From: Echinococcus granulosus
Taxonomy: Eukaryota; Platyhelminthes; Cestoda; Cyclophyllidea; Taeniidae
Reading direction: 5' to 3'
Length of the DNA: 64,000 nucleotides
NCBI RefSeq assembly: GCF_000524195.1
Contig: NW_020170418.1
Location: 364,336 to 428,335 of the forward strand
Within the stretch, counting starts at the first letter, position 1, and each line of letters opens with the position of its first letter. A model generated the notes under the pieces. That model did not search any database. It was not told where the DNA came from and saw only the letters and a program-made list of their open reading frames with translations. Below, in pieces: positions 1 to 11,800 of the stretch. The translations under genes were made by a program, and so were the position numbers.

Positions 1-4
1 ACTT

Positions 5-139
5 AGCCTTGGTACCATGCCGGGTGGGCTGTATTTCGGACCATGCCAGTAGCCCATATACCTTCTCTGTGCCGAATGTATATATTCTGCCCAAGTATTA
101 TGTCTTCTTTCCTCTTCAGGGAAGTCTCGGAGCCCTACA
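5..139 (-). repeat. Dispersed element copy, left half of an inverted pair
   Basis: Reverse-orientation copy whose TGTAG end lies at 135-139; the other end runs to or beyond the window edge. Positions 5-59 are the inverted match of 164-218 (55 bases each, about 85% by eye). Confidence 0.7.
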
Positions 140-272
140 TAATACTCAGACATCTGAGAAAGCATATGGGCTACTGAAATGGCCCGAAGGCCAGCCCACC
201 CGGCGTGGTACCATGGCTAATTCAAAAGTGACCCCTCACCAATACCGGGAGACAAACAACTATCGTATTACA
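140..272 (+). repeat. Dispersed element copy, right half of an inverted pair, 5'-truncated
   Basis: Begins inside the element (ATAATACTCAGACATC...) and ends with the family's TATCGTATTACA at 272. Together with the copy at 5-139 it forms a head-to-head palindrome. Confidence 0.7.
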
Positions 273-1097
273 TCACAATGTAGTGCATAATATCCAATAT
301 TTCACCCCCCCCCTTCTTCCTAATTTGACCTGTGGGGTCAAGGAAAATGAACAGAGAACAATTTTCGTTCAAGTAGTGTGAGGGGCGTTTACAGACAAAA
401 ATCTACGGAGGCCCAGATTTCTTTTCCTACTAGGGAATAGGTGACCTCAGCCCGCCCACGAGGCTGTTGTAACCTGACCGCTTGCAGCCTGAGCATATAT
501 TTGAAACAAAACAGTAGTATCTCCAACTTTCGCCTCAACTTGTATCAGAAAGCACCAATATAAAAAAGTGCCCGTTTGTGTGTGGCGGAGCCTGATGCTC
601 ATGGTTATTGCCCTTATCCTATGGTGGCGAAATGAAAATACAATCTACGCAAAATGAACTCCGTGCAGTTAAGCACACACTCTTACCGATTTGTGAATCT
701 ACAAATGCATTCTTTAACAATGAGTAATAAACCATTGCCTCCAGATATCCTCAAAATATTGTTGTTCACAAGAGTAATCAAATGATTTTTACACTACAGA
801 ATATACGAGAGATTAACAGTGGGAAGGCAGGAGCAAAGTAGAATCTGAATAATGGTATGGGAATAATTGAGAAGGTGTTACAATTTCCCTATCTTCTTTT
901 GAATCCTTATATCAGCGCTCGCGGTTGCTGGCTTTGTAGCAAATAACATTGAAATGCTTGGAGGTAACAACTGAATGCTTCCTGCTCCCAATTGGAGCAA
1001 CACAGATTTGATAAAAATTCATTTAGTTCTCCGTTAAGAAAAGAGTGGTGCAAAGCATCACCTAAAAACACCGCCAACCTCTGTGATTATGTATTGC
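273..1097. other. Non-coding interval
   Basis: AT-rich sequence with a C-run near 305-313; no frame or structured feature that I can support. Confidence 0.5.
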
Positions 1098-1230
1098 TCC
1101 GAGACTTCCTTGAAGACAAAAGAAGGCATAGTACTAGGGCAGAATACGTATTGCCGACGTACAGATAAGATTAAGGCTACTGGCGTGACTCGGGCCTTTG
1201 AGTGGCCCGTTACCAAAACCGAGAGTTAAA
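1098..1230 (+). repeat. Diverged copy of the dispersed element
   Basis: Recognised by CTCCGAGACTTCCTTGAAGA, AGAAGGCATAGTACTAGGGC, GCTACTGGCGTG and the end ACCAAAACCGAGAGTTA. This copy belongs to an older subgroup sharing the GTTACCAAAACCGAGAGTTA end with 27079-27254 and 30131-30291. Confidence 0.65.
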
Positions 1231-1882
1231 TAAGCAATTAATGCATTGCATTTATATATAAGAATTATTTGTACAAACTAATACGCAAATTGTTTTCGGA
1301 ACCTTTTTACCTATTTCGCCTTTTAAAGTTTATTACTACTACGTGGCTATTTCTCTGTGTGGTTTTTAGCTTAATCCAGCTTAAGAGCATTCCAGGCATT
1401 TGGTTTCAGGGTCAACCCTGCATTGCGTAGACGGTAAACACTAATTTCAGATTAATACTGTCCTCCCGAATATCTCTACCGAAGACAGGAATGTCACATA
1501 GGTGTACTATGCAATGCTTCGGGAATAGTCCGATTAGTGCGGTTTGTGTCAGGCGTTAAAGGGTGGTTGTTGCGTTGCAGACTCCAAAAGGCGTTATCCA
1601 GATTTCATAAAGACCCTGAGGCAGCATGAAACCTGTCTTCCCTCTGCTTGTCTCTACCACTTCCAATGGATCAGTATCCTGATTTTATGCCTAGTGTGGA
1701 GAACCACTTTCACCGGTGTAGGGAGTCTGACGAATGGTTAATATGGGGTAGTGGGAAGGCATCATTCTTCGTTACTCTATTAATCTTCTAGCAAAGTAAA
1801 TGGCATGCGGCCGGGTAGCTGCCAGATTGGTCTGACTTCACCGATGTCTGTCGTGTGTTCCACTATGTTTGTTCTTCTTGGC

Positions 1883-2621
1883 CTAACACCTTGACATAAG
1901 ACTATGTTTCTTATCGATAACATGAGTAAGCTGCGCACGGGGGTCATCTAGGTTGTTCATGGGCGTAGTCACGACCTCGAAAAGGACGTTGCGAATATCA
2001 TCGATGCCTTTCTTTGGTAGCAAAAGGTCTATCTTGACTTCACTGCCATGGTAAGTGGAGAAGGTGCCTTCCGCAAAATTCAGAACGATTATGGTGTTTA
2101 GTAGCAAAACGGCAACAAGAATCACGTACCAAACCAGTTCTAAACGTATCAAAAATTTCACTATTCAGATCTCCTTGCTGTCTACCCTTCCACAGCCACC
2201 TCCTTTCCTTCTGCTAAACGTAGTCTACTAGAGGGTGAAACTAATCTTGTGACAAAGATTTACTCTTATCCAGCCGCACCAGAGACAAGGGATAAGTTGC
2301 TCGGACTTCCTTCTAGTTCACCTGGGGTTTGCAAGGGTGAGTGAGAGCCATTTAGAAGCAAGCAGGATAAGGAAAAGGAAGGTTCACCTTGTTTTGGGTC
2401 ATAACTCGGAGGGCCTCCGTAATGAGGATGCTGGATTAGGCCACCTGTAACGGTTTTTGTAGTGCGGGCCTGTAAGCAAGTTCTAAGACTTCTTCCTTGC
2501 GAACACAGTGTCTGAACTGGACGGCTATCCATCCTGTGATACCGATTGGATGTAAGCTGCCAAAAACCCGTTCCACCAAAAGCTGGAAAATCTTAGCATA
2601 TGCCTCATCATCTTCAGCCAC
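1883..2621 (-). pseudogene. Coding-like block of unknown identity, probably a degenerate mobile-element or gene remnant
   Basis: Two reverse-strand segments look protein-like. 2452-2621 has ordinary residue use (VERVFGSLHPIGITGW, RKEEVLELAYRP). 1883-2161 has a hydrophobic segment (VWYVILVAVLLLNTIIVL) followed by a charged region (PKKGIDDIRNVLFEVV). They are in separate frames with stops between and no convincing splice pair. I do not recognise a family. It could be exons of a gene extending left of the window or a decayed element. Confidence 0.25.
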
Positions 2622-2639
2622 TTTTTAGTAGCGGTAGAG

Positions 2640-4380
2640 GAAATCTATGTCTGATGTCTGTTATCCCTGGTCGATGACGAGTTGGAGTAGAGTAGCGCAG
2701 CACTTTGCCAACTCGATGTCTGGTATTATTTTGGCGTCTCCAGTGGCCTAGAAGAGACTCTAGGGAAGGGCATGTAGGCTACGAAGGGTCTCTGACGTTA
2801 GGTAGAGAATCAGAGACTAAATTTGACGTTTTCAAGTCACCCTTCAAAATCCATGCTATTCTTGAAAGGAAGAGGATATCCGCCGACGCTACCGCCAGTG
2901 TAGTAGATTCGGCTTTCCTCTCTTTCACATCCGTTTTCATTCCCTTGGAACAAATAGACTGATAGCATTATGAACGGGCTACAATGATTAGTTGGGGCCT
3001 GTTCCGTGAGGAGATTTGTATCCACTGAAAGCTTTTCACCTAAAAGGTACATTCAAATAAACATACCCTACAAGTTATTAGCGTAGTCTGCATGAGCATG
3101 ACCCTGTAACATACCAGTATACACCCTGATCGTGTTTGAACTATACTGACGAAATACGAACCACACCCCATTGATCAACTAGTCTTATGGGGGCTTTTAA
3201 CAATTCTACTTGCAGACTCGAGTTCTCCATTTTCATGCAGTCAGTTAGCGACCAAAATCGTATGAAGGAGTGTGGAGCTGGGCAGCAAACAATTTAAGTA
3301 GAAAACTGCATTTGTAGTGTTCTAACAGCTGCAACCGCACCTTCAAGGTTGTCAAAGTGATCATGTTTGGGGATCACTCACTCCACACGATCAGATGTGA
3401 TGTTCTGCCATCAGTTATGTAAGAAGTGGTATGATGGGGAGGATTTCATTAAAGCCTAGATCTAAACTCCAGTACGGAGATTAAGGCGATTAATGAACAT
3501 GTTAACGACAACGGGCAACTCCTTGAAAGGAAACATCCACGTAGCCAAGTACACAGTTGAAGTAAATACCATTCCGTTATATTGCTGTTCTTTGGTGCTG
3601 AGCGTTCTACTCAGCGCCTTACGTCGATACTCCTTCCCAAAATCACCGGTTGCATTAAAATAAAGGACGACGAAGGAAGGGAGATGATACAGTGATGTGC
3701 ATTGGGAAGGCTTTCATATCTGTAGACGTACATCTTGTAGTTTTGAAAGATTCATCGGGCATGTCCTCTTTGGGGACCGCACCGCAGGTTGCCATCCGCA
3801 TTGTACTAGCCAAGAATGAATGAGTCTAGTCGGTGAGCAAATTTTTCACATCAACCACTTCTCGTAGGGACATTGGCCCAAGAGCAAAATCATCTCAACA
3901 TGCACACACTACAACGCAAATTAGTTCATTTATCCCCTTCACTTTGTTGTCATTCAAGGGCCGCCCGGCAGCCCGTCTGGATTGTTCTAGACATCTTGCC
4001 AACCTTGAAGGATCTGAGGGCATCAAATCATCAGACAGCACCCATGTCGAAATACGTTAATGGAATCACTGTAAGCCACTCCTTTTCAAGCTGCACTTGA
4101 ATGCACTTTTTTTCTCCAATTTTTGTTAATGTATCTCTTTGCACTTTACCTGACCCTGAGTTCACAAACCATGACCCGAGCGTCACCACCATCACCCCAA
4201 ATACCGAAGCAAAAACCATTCCACCAGCACAAAATCAGGTCGCGATACCAATGGTGTCCGGATGACCACCAGAACGAGCAAATACGCCAATGGTGACACC
4301 AGTGCCGACAAGCGCAACACACCCCTCCCCACGGCTAATCGCGAACCCTACATCGATGACAAAAAAGCTCATTTGGTGAA
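2640..4380. other. Intergenic interval left of fumarase
   Basis: Several short overlapping frames on both strands, none with homology I recognise. 3833-4100 is open in two + frames but has no codon or domain support. Confidence 0.45.
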
Positions 4381-4383
4381 GCA

Positions 4384-4389
4384 TTTATT
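4384..4389 (-). promoter_or_regulatory. Polyadenylation signal AATAAA for the fumarase gene
   Basis: TTTATT on the + strand reads AATAAA on the coding strand, 110 nt past the fumarase stop codon. It is the nearest canonical hexamer I see downstream; cleavage would be expected 10-30 nt further on. Confidence 0.5.
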
Positions 4390-4498
4390 TCAGAAACTTT
4401 GCTCACCGGTGAAAAATACAGAACACTGCGCATACAACACTATACTTAGTTAAAAGAAATTGCTCTATGTATTGAATGCAGAGATCTATTCCAGATAC

Positions 4499-6970
4499 CT
4501 ACAACTTGAATTCGTCAAAAAAGTCATTGCCTTTGTCGTCAACGACAATGAAGGCTGGGAAGTTTGCAACTTCAACGCGGAAGATTGCTTCCATACCGAG
4601 TTCTGGATACTCAAGAGTTTCTACCTTCTTAATGCAATTTTGAGCCAGAATAGCAGCTGGACCACCTATCGAACCAAGGTAGAAACCACCATGTTTCTTG
4701 CAAGCGTTGGTCACCTAAAATACCACAACTTATGAGTTACCTTTAAGCTAGAAATGCAATGGTCTGCGCGTATAATGGATAGCAACACAATAACCTTTTC
4801 GACAGGGATGCAAGAAAGCTGATCAAGAGGTTCAAACTCACGTCTTTGGAACGATTGCCTTTGGCAAGCATTACCATACTACCCCCGTGGCTTTGGAAGA
4901 GATCGACATAGCTGTCCATCCGACCCGCTGTAGTGGGACCAAAGGAGCCGCTGGCAAAACCTTTTGGTGTCTTGGCTGGACCAGCGTAGTAAACTGGGTG
5001 ATCGCGGAGATAATCGGGCATGGGTTGACCTGCGTCTAGACGCTCCTGCAGATGAACAGATTTCTTTATGATGGCAACAAGCATATCGAAGCAGTAAAAG
5101 GAAGTAAAACGAACCTTAATCTTAGCGTGGGCAATATCACGAGCGACAACGAGGGTACCAGTGAGATTGAGACGAGTCTTGACAGGATGCTTTGTGAGAG
5201 CAGCGAGGACCTCCGACATCGGTTTGTTCAGATCAATGTTCACGACATCGCTTGACAGTTGGGCAGCGGATGGATCGGGGAGATATTTAGCAGGGTTAGT
5301 CTCCAACTGCTCCAAGAAGATGCCCTCTTCTGTTATTTTACCATAACACTAAAAGGGGAATGATGGGGGGGGGAGGTAAGGGGCGTTCCCGTATCGGACA
5401 CAGATGTGAATTCGCTCAAACAACCTGCCGGTCAGCAGAACAAGAGACACCAATTCCAACGGGACAGGATGCACCATGTCGCGGCAAGCGGATGACTCGA
5501 ACGTCGTGGCAGAAGTACTTCCCGCCAAATTGAGCTCCAATTCCTAACTTCTGGGAGATTTCGGTAATGCGCCGTTCTGCCTCTAAGTCACGAAATCCTC
5601 GGCCATGTTCATTTCCTAGTGTTATTAATCAAAATGAGCTCAAAATTCGCAGGATTCTAAGAAAAACGGTACACTACGCTAACCAGATGTGGGAAGGTGA
5701 TCAAGATAGCGTGCAGATGCCAGTTTCACCGTTTTCAGATTGAATTCAGCAGATGTGCCCCCAATCACAACAGCCAAGTGGTAAGGTGGACAAGCAGCGG
5801 TCCCGAGGGTCTATAATCCACAGTTAGTAAGCAAAGTGTACGCGAACCCTCATTTTTTCTGTAACAAACTCATAAAGGCTCTTTTCGTTCAACACAGCCT
5901 TTGTTTGCTGGAATAGGAAGGACTTGTTGGCCGACCCACCACCCTTGGCCATGAATAGGAAGCTGTATTCATTACCCGAGGTGGAATAGATTTCAATTTG
6001 AGCAGGCAGATTGGTGGCGGTGTTCTTCTCAGTGAACATGTCCAAGGGAGCAACCTTTAAGGAGAACGAAACTGAGTGCCAAAGCACACTCTAAGTGGGT
6101 CAAATTTACATAGAATGTTTGAAAGTAGCCAAAATAAAAAGGATTTTAACGCTCTAAATCAGCCTGAAACATCATTTGGTTTTTCTGCAACGATACAGAG
6201 ACTATAGGAGTCTTGCTACTATTTATCTACTGGCAGCGAAGGTCCCCATTGTTTACCAGTCGATACCAATGACCGTCAAACGAAGCAATGAAAAGGTGCA
6301 CATACTTCGCTAGACGCTAACCTGAGAATACCGAAGGTTGCGAAGTGTATAAGTATTGTAAATACCCCTTGACAGCGCGGCACCATCATCTTCATTGGTC
6401 CAGACATACTGCCCCTTCTTACCCATGACGATAGCAGTACCAGTGTCCTGACAACTAGGCAAAATCATATTGGACGCAATGTTCGCATTTTTAAGAAGTT
6501 CCAATGCAACGAATTTGTCATTATTGGAGGCTTCCGAATCCTTCAATATGTTCGATAAAGATTGCAAGTGCGAAGATCGCAAAAGATGAGCAATGTCGTT
6601 CATGGCCTCCTCAGCTAGAAGTGTGAGACCTTTCCCATCAACCTCAAGGACTTTTTTTCCGTTTACTTCAGTGGTCTGCACATAGTCACCTTTTAAAATA
6701 AAAGAGCCACAATGACGTCCGATAACAAAATAGAATTAAAGTATAGTAATATATGAGTGACCAATACAAAAAAACTAGAACTAGAAACCCACCTGTTATC
6801 TTTTTAAATTGGGTACCAGCATATGGAGGCTTCTCAAATTCAAGCAATTCCTGGTAGTAGAAAGGCTTCGCTTGAGTTGAAAAAGCCTTAGTTGCAACCG
6901 AATTGAAAAGAAGACGAGAGAGAGGAGCACTGGAAGGGAGTAAATCAAACTGGAACACCTACCGGAGCAT
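4499..6970 (-). CDS. Fumarate hydratase, class I (Fe-S dependent), mitochondrial; complete, 9 exons, 563 aa
   Basis: Interconverts fumarate and malate; one polypeptide carries both class I fumarase domains. Coding exons in order: 6963-6970, 6793-6929, 6322-6689, 5848-6054, 5684-5810, 5425-5615, 5115-5348, 4842-5045, 4499-4714; they sum to 1692 nt in one open frame. The three cysteines expected to hold the [4Fe-4S] cluster are present: C128 in [10 protein letters not shown]247 in GTAACPPYH and C341 in GVSCSADR. Their spacing (119 and 94) equals that of E. coli FumA as I recall it. Other family blocks seen are [44 protein letters not shown] and [16 protein letters not shown]. The N-terminus ([13 protein letters not shown]...) is basic, hydroxylated and acid-free, as in a mitochondrial presequence. 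The start is the ATG whose phase fits the 33-nt first intron. Introns are 33-267 nt. Class I rather than class II is unusual for an animal. Confidence 0.96.
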
Positions 6971-7485
6971 TACGAGTACCGAAACGAATAACGAAGGGCC
7001 GAAGCGCCATTGGTAGAGTTAAACAATTGTAGTGGAAGAAACAAACAAAGGAACACAGTAGTCATAAATACAGGAACTAGTAAGTAGTAAGTTGATGCAA
7101 AACAACGACTGCAAACATTTTTAAAAGAAAAGTTGATTTTGCCATGACCACAACTCCCAAAAAGTGGAATACTTCAAAGTGTTTACAACCAAAGGTATCA
7201 TTTCTTTTCGGGCAAAAAATGGCATTATTAAAAACACGTATTAACAAATATAAAGCACTGTATCACGCTCTTGCTATTAGGGAGGTAAAATTCAACAGCT
7301 AGAATTCATTTTGATTTGAGAAATGCCCAAGTTTGAGGTGCATTGAGTATATGGGTTCGAATTCATTATTACTACAATTAAAACTGCTTGCAAAATATGC
7401 TTGTAAGTATTAAGTAGAGTGCACGAATAGGACAGTAATATGTAGTAAGTGAATTATCTGTTCTACATTCGATTTTGCTACTTAG

Positions 7486-7622
7486 CCATTTAAGGCCTTC
7501 GGCTTTGTACTCCCCCGGTCGCAGCGCCTTCGAGCCATGCCATCAATTCCTGGCCCTTTTGTGTATCGCCAATACATATCCTGCCCAATTCCGTTTTTGG
7601 GGAAGTCTCGAGGCGCCACAAA
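7486..7622 (-). repeat. Diverged copy of the dispersed element
   Basis: Reverse orientation: GAGCCATGCCATCAATTCCTG, AATACATATCCTGCCCAA and GGGGAAGTCTCGAGGCGCCA correspond to the element's middle and 5' end. Confidence 0.55.
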
Positions 7623-8249
7623 TGAGACATTTTGCGTATCAAGTCGAAAGGTCTAACAAACAAACAGAGCTTTACATATGAAAAACTAAAAGCGAATAAA
7701 TTCACATCGGAGCTCTGTTTATATACCAAGTAAAGCTCTCCACACTCTCAAACCTAAATTGCTCAGCAGCTTTATTCAATTATTTCATGGTTTTCATGTA
7801 CTTTTGTCACCAGTTTGCAGCGAAATTAAAGAGTTTTTCAGCATTTATAAACTAGCATTAAAATGCAGAAACTTCCAAATCTACGCAGATTCTCTTACGC
7901 ATTGCTTTGGCAAATACAGCAATGTTTCGAATCAATCGTATAGCCGTAATAAAGCATACTAGAAAATTTTATTAGTTATTAAGAGGACTGCGGGCTTGAG
8001 CTAAGGGCCATACTCTCGGGGGGAAAGTTCATCATACTGATCCTGAATAGCCTGCGTGGTTAAACGTGAACCCAAATAAATATCGCTTCACATCATGGTC
8101 CTTTTCTTCTTTTTGGGTATCACTACGAGAGGTCCTCACTGTTAGTCCTCTAATTTTGTCACAACGAGTAACTGTCTTAATTAAAAATAACTTGAAGTAG
8201 AATCGCTTTTGGAATAATGGAATCCAATTTTATGAAAATGCTATGCTTT

Positions 8250-8395
8250 GCCCAAAGGCGAACAGTGTTTTAATACTAGGGCAGAGAATGCGTTACTAAC
8301 ATACAAAAGAGCCGAGGAGATACCAGCATGGTCCAAAGGCCATGCCGCCCTGTGCAATCTCAGAACCTTAGGTGCTTTGAGTAACCAAAACCAAC
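8250..8395 (+). repeat. Degenerate copy of the dispersed element
   Basis: Only blocks remain: TTTTAATACTAGGGCAGAGA, CCAGCATGGTCCAAAGGCCA. It sits 290 bp before the young copy at 8684. Confidence 0.4.
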
Positions 8396-8683
8396 AGTTG
8401 GACAGAGCATTGCAGTAGTAAATAGTGTCGGGCTGAATTTCTAGGTATCGTTTTTATCAAAGGGCGAGCTGGATCCAGAAAGACATATGTGGGAGATGGA
8501 GAGAAAGTTTTGACTTTGTCCTGCATCCTGTATACCCTGCAAGCCAATCACAAATCTTAATATCATTTGACGATTGTAGCCTTGGAAAAGGGCAGGTAAT
8601 GCTATTAAGCTCTAATAAGAACAACCGCTTTGGTTTTTTCTAGCGTCGTTAAAGGACATACGAAGATGGAAAAGAGGTGGTAC

Positions 8684-8879
8684 TGTAGCGTCCCGGGACT
8701 CCCTGAAGACGAAAGAAGACACAATACTCGGGCAGAATATATATTCAGCACGGAGAAGGTGTCTGGGCTATTGGCATGGCCCAAAAGGCCAGCCCACCCA
8801 GCGAGGTACAAGGGGGCTAATTCGAAGCACAAAAGTGGCGCCTCACCAGAACCGAGGGATAAACCACTATCGTATTACA
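8684..8879 (+). repeat. 196-bp dispersed element, full copy with 4-bp target duplication
   Basis: Starts TGTAGCGTCCCGG and ends CGTATTACA, so the ends are TG...CA within a TGTA/TACA inversion. It is flanked on both sides by GTAC (8680-8683 and 8880-8883). Its length equals that of the copy at 54922-55117, with roughly 90% identity by eye. TG...CA ends and a 4-bp duplication resemble a solo LTR; a SINE or MITE is not excluded. It contains an apparent open frame that is repeat-derived, not a gene. Confidence 0.8.
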
Positions 8880-11800
8880 GTACATCCAAAATCGTTAGCT
8901 TGCAAACGAGAGCGTAGGGGGAATTCGATGCCGAGAAGTAAGTGTAAACTGTCAAGTCGTGTAAATCTAGCGTATTTTTAAACAGATGAATTTTTAGCAG
9001 TACAATCATTTCTGGCGTCTTTTGGAGCTTAGGCACGTTAGAGGCAATGGAGCTTTCGTACTGCTGTGCATTTTCTCACCCTTAAGGATGACACGGGAAG
9101 CCTAAACTTGAACCCATGGCTTAAGCACACTGACTTAAGCTACCGGTTATGTAAAATTTTAATTGTTTTGGACAATCGAGCAAATGGTAAAATGTGCACT
9201 CTTCGAAAATTGCTTGTTGCTTTGATTATCTAAAAGTGAGCGTTAGCGCCATTTTTAGCGAAATTATCTAAAGTTCAACGTTTTTTACACTTTAAAAATT
9301 ATTGATTTTGCTTGTTTGCTTACTTTATTAACACCTTTCTAGTATCTGCATCTTTTAATCACAACCTTGACGCTCTAAGCCGATTCAAAAACCGCATTAT
9401 GAAAGGTAAGTAGTATGATGTCGGTAAAAGCAAATATAAGCAATTTTATTAGCCTTATTTTGCATTACAAATGCCAAATTTGAGTGTAGTTATAACAAGA
9501 GGTGTATCTACGTAATTAACCTTGTGTTTACACGTAAATCCACAGTATAAACTTATTTGAAACTGATAGAATAAGTGTTTCTAGGCAATAAAATTTAGCG
9601 AATTTAATATTTTAATTGGCCTAACACTGTTATACTTGCTTTAGACTGCCCTGTTACAAATGGATTTTTGAAGTCCTTTGTTCAATAAGGGAGCAAAATT
9701 GTCCTTGCCAAGAATCAAAGATATACTACAGAAATGTCCAGAAAGCTACGTATTCTTTTTTCTTTTGCTAGTAAGTCGTTTTTAATGTTACAGTTTTAAC
9801 TTTTTAAATCAAGTTAATGGAAATTGTACCTCAATATTTCTAGATATTTTAGTTCTTTATTTGAAAACCAGGTGAAATAACTTTTCAGATTAGAAACTTA
9901 CCTTGACTGTACAATAAATCAGTTAGGCCGTGGTCTTTAAAAAGATTGTGTCGATGCATTGACCTACTAATCTGCATGTTTTACCTTTCCCCTGCAATCA
10001 TTATATTTGGAATTAATGACGTTGCTGTAGTTTATTTGTCATACAAGAAAATTCTTGAGGTACTGTTTGAAGACTCATCACAAATTAAGTAAAGGAATGA
10101 TAAAGGTAATTAAATAATTTAAGTTACAACAAAGTGACCTGTGTCATCTCCTATAACAGCCCTTTAGGTGTTAACGAGAATCCATAAATTTATGCGAATT
10201 AAGGAATGTCAAAATGTTTGTATTCTGATTCACGTTTGAGCTAAAAGCTATTTTTTAGTTATTAAAATACTAAAAACTTTTTTGAAAAGCACGTGATGAT
10301 CCCGTTTGCTTTGAAAGCGCGTGGATTTATCTTTCTACATTGGAGTTTTCATAACTTCAAAGCAAAACCAGGGTCGCACTTGATCTAACTAATCCAATAA
10401 CGACAGAATTTATAAAGGCATCTTACTTCAAAAAGCGTACTGCTGCAAAAATACTACACAACTGAAGATTTTATTAAGTACAAGCAAAGTGCTTCAAAAA
10501 TTTGCGATGACACATTGAAAGACGGCTAAATTACAAAGTTTTGAGGAAAGGCTGCATTAAAGCAGGGGAAAAATTATAGTTTGACAGTATAAAACGATGA
10601 TTGTGGGACGTTATAATCAAATTTACTAGTTTAGACAAAATTAAGGCATTTTTTTCTAAAAACTGGTAAATTTTTCTCAAGTAAAGTGTACAATTTATAA
10701 ATCCATGTCTAATTTGGTAAAAACCTACTCACAAAAAGCGTTTTTAATAGCATAGTACTTACAGAAACAAAAAACAAAATACCTTGTGCTTACGTCATAT
10801 CAAAAGCCATTTTCAGTATTACCTCTAAGGCTACTACGGTAGGCAAAATTCAAGTAATTCTAATAAATGACTTGTTTAGCATTAACGGTTCTATGTGTAT
10901 TTATATATTTGCTCGTCTGTAAACCGCAACACATGATCTTTTATAAAATAGTTCCAAATTTAAGTCATGGGTGTTAAAACCACGTTACTGGAAGCAAGTT
11001 AGTTAATAAAATTACTTTAAGTACAGTAAACTACGGACTTAACTTTCCTTAAATATTTCAAATAATTCTGAAGTGATGAAACAACCCCAAATCATTTCCT
11101 GACAAACCAACTCCAGCTTAAATCCACAGCATTTTGATATAGTGTGCTGCAAAAAACAAGATGTGCACACAATCTGGTCAATGTGTTCAGGTCGAGGTGA
11201 TACTTTTCCTCATTTTGCATGGTTTTTATTTGAAGAGATGTCAATACTTTAGAATGGAAGAAGTACGAGTGTGCCATGAAAATAAAAACCTACCCAATAA
11301 ATTTAGCATTTATAATGAGTCAAAGGGCAAAATTGAATAAAATGCTCCTAAAAATATGGCAAATTAGCACTTTTTAATAACAAAAACAGGATAGAAACCA
11401 TTTTATCAAAGTTAGGCGTAAGTAGGATGCCTGCTGGTAGCTTTTTGTTAGTGGAAATGAGTCCGTAAATGATGTGGCAGCCTTAGGTTGAAAGAATCAC
11501 GAAGGTTATGAATGACCAAAGCCTGAATACCATGAGTACCGGGTGAATGACAGGATTTCATCCGATCCCCTAGAAGGTACTAAATAACCAACCACTAAAT
11601 AATGTGAAATATCTTGCAGCGACTCTTCTAAGGTCTGTTTTCTATTTAAATATTTCATTTTCTTATTTAGATTTTACGCTGAAGGTTCATAAAACCTCTG
11701 TTTTAATATTAGCTATGAGGACTTTAGTTAAATTTTCGAGATTTATTTTAGATTTATCTTGTCGGATGACTATCTACATTATTTTTAACTAAATTTCTTA

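Noticed and set aside
9105..9150. Reverse-strand tRNA-like piece with GGGTTCAAG
   Set aside because: Lacks a closed cloverleaf and a second arm of the stem; too degenerate to call.
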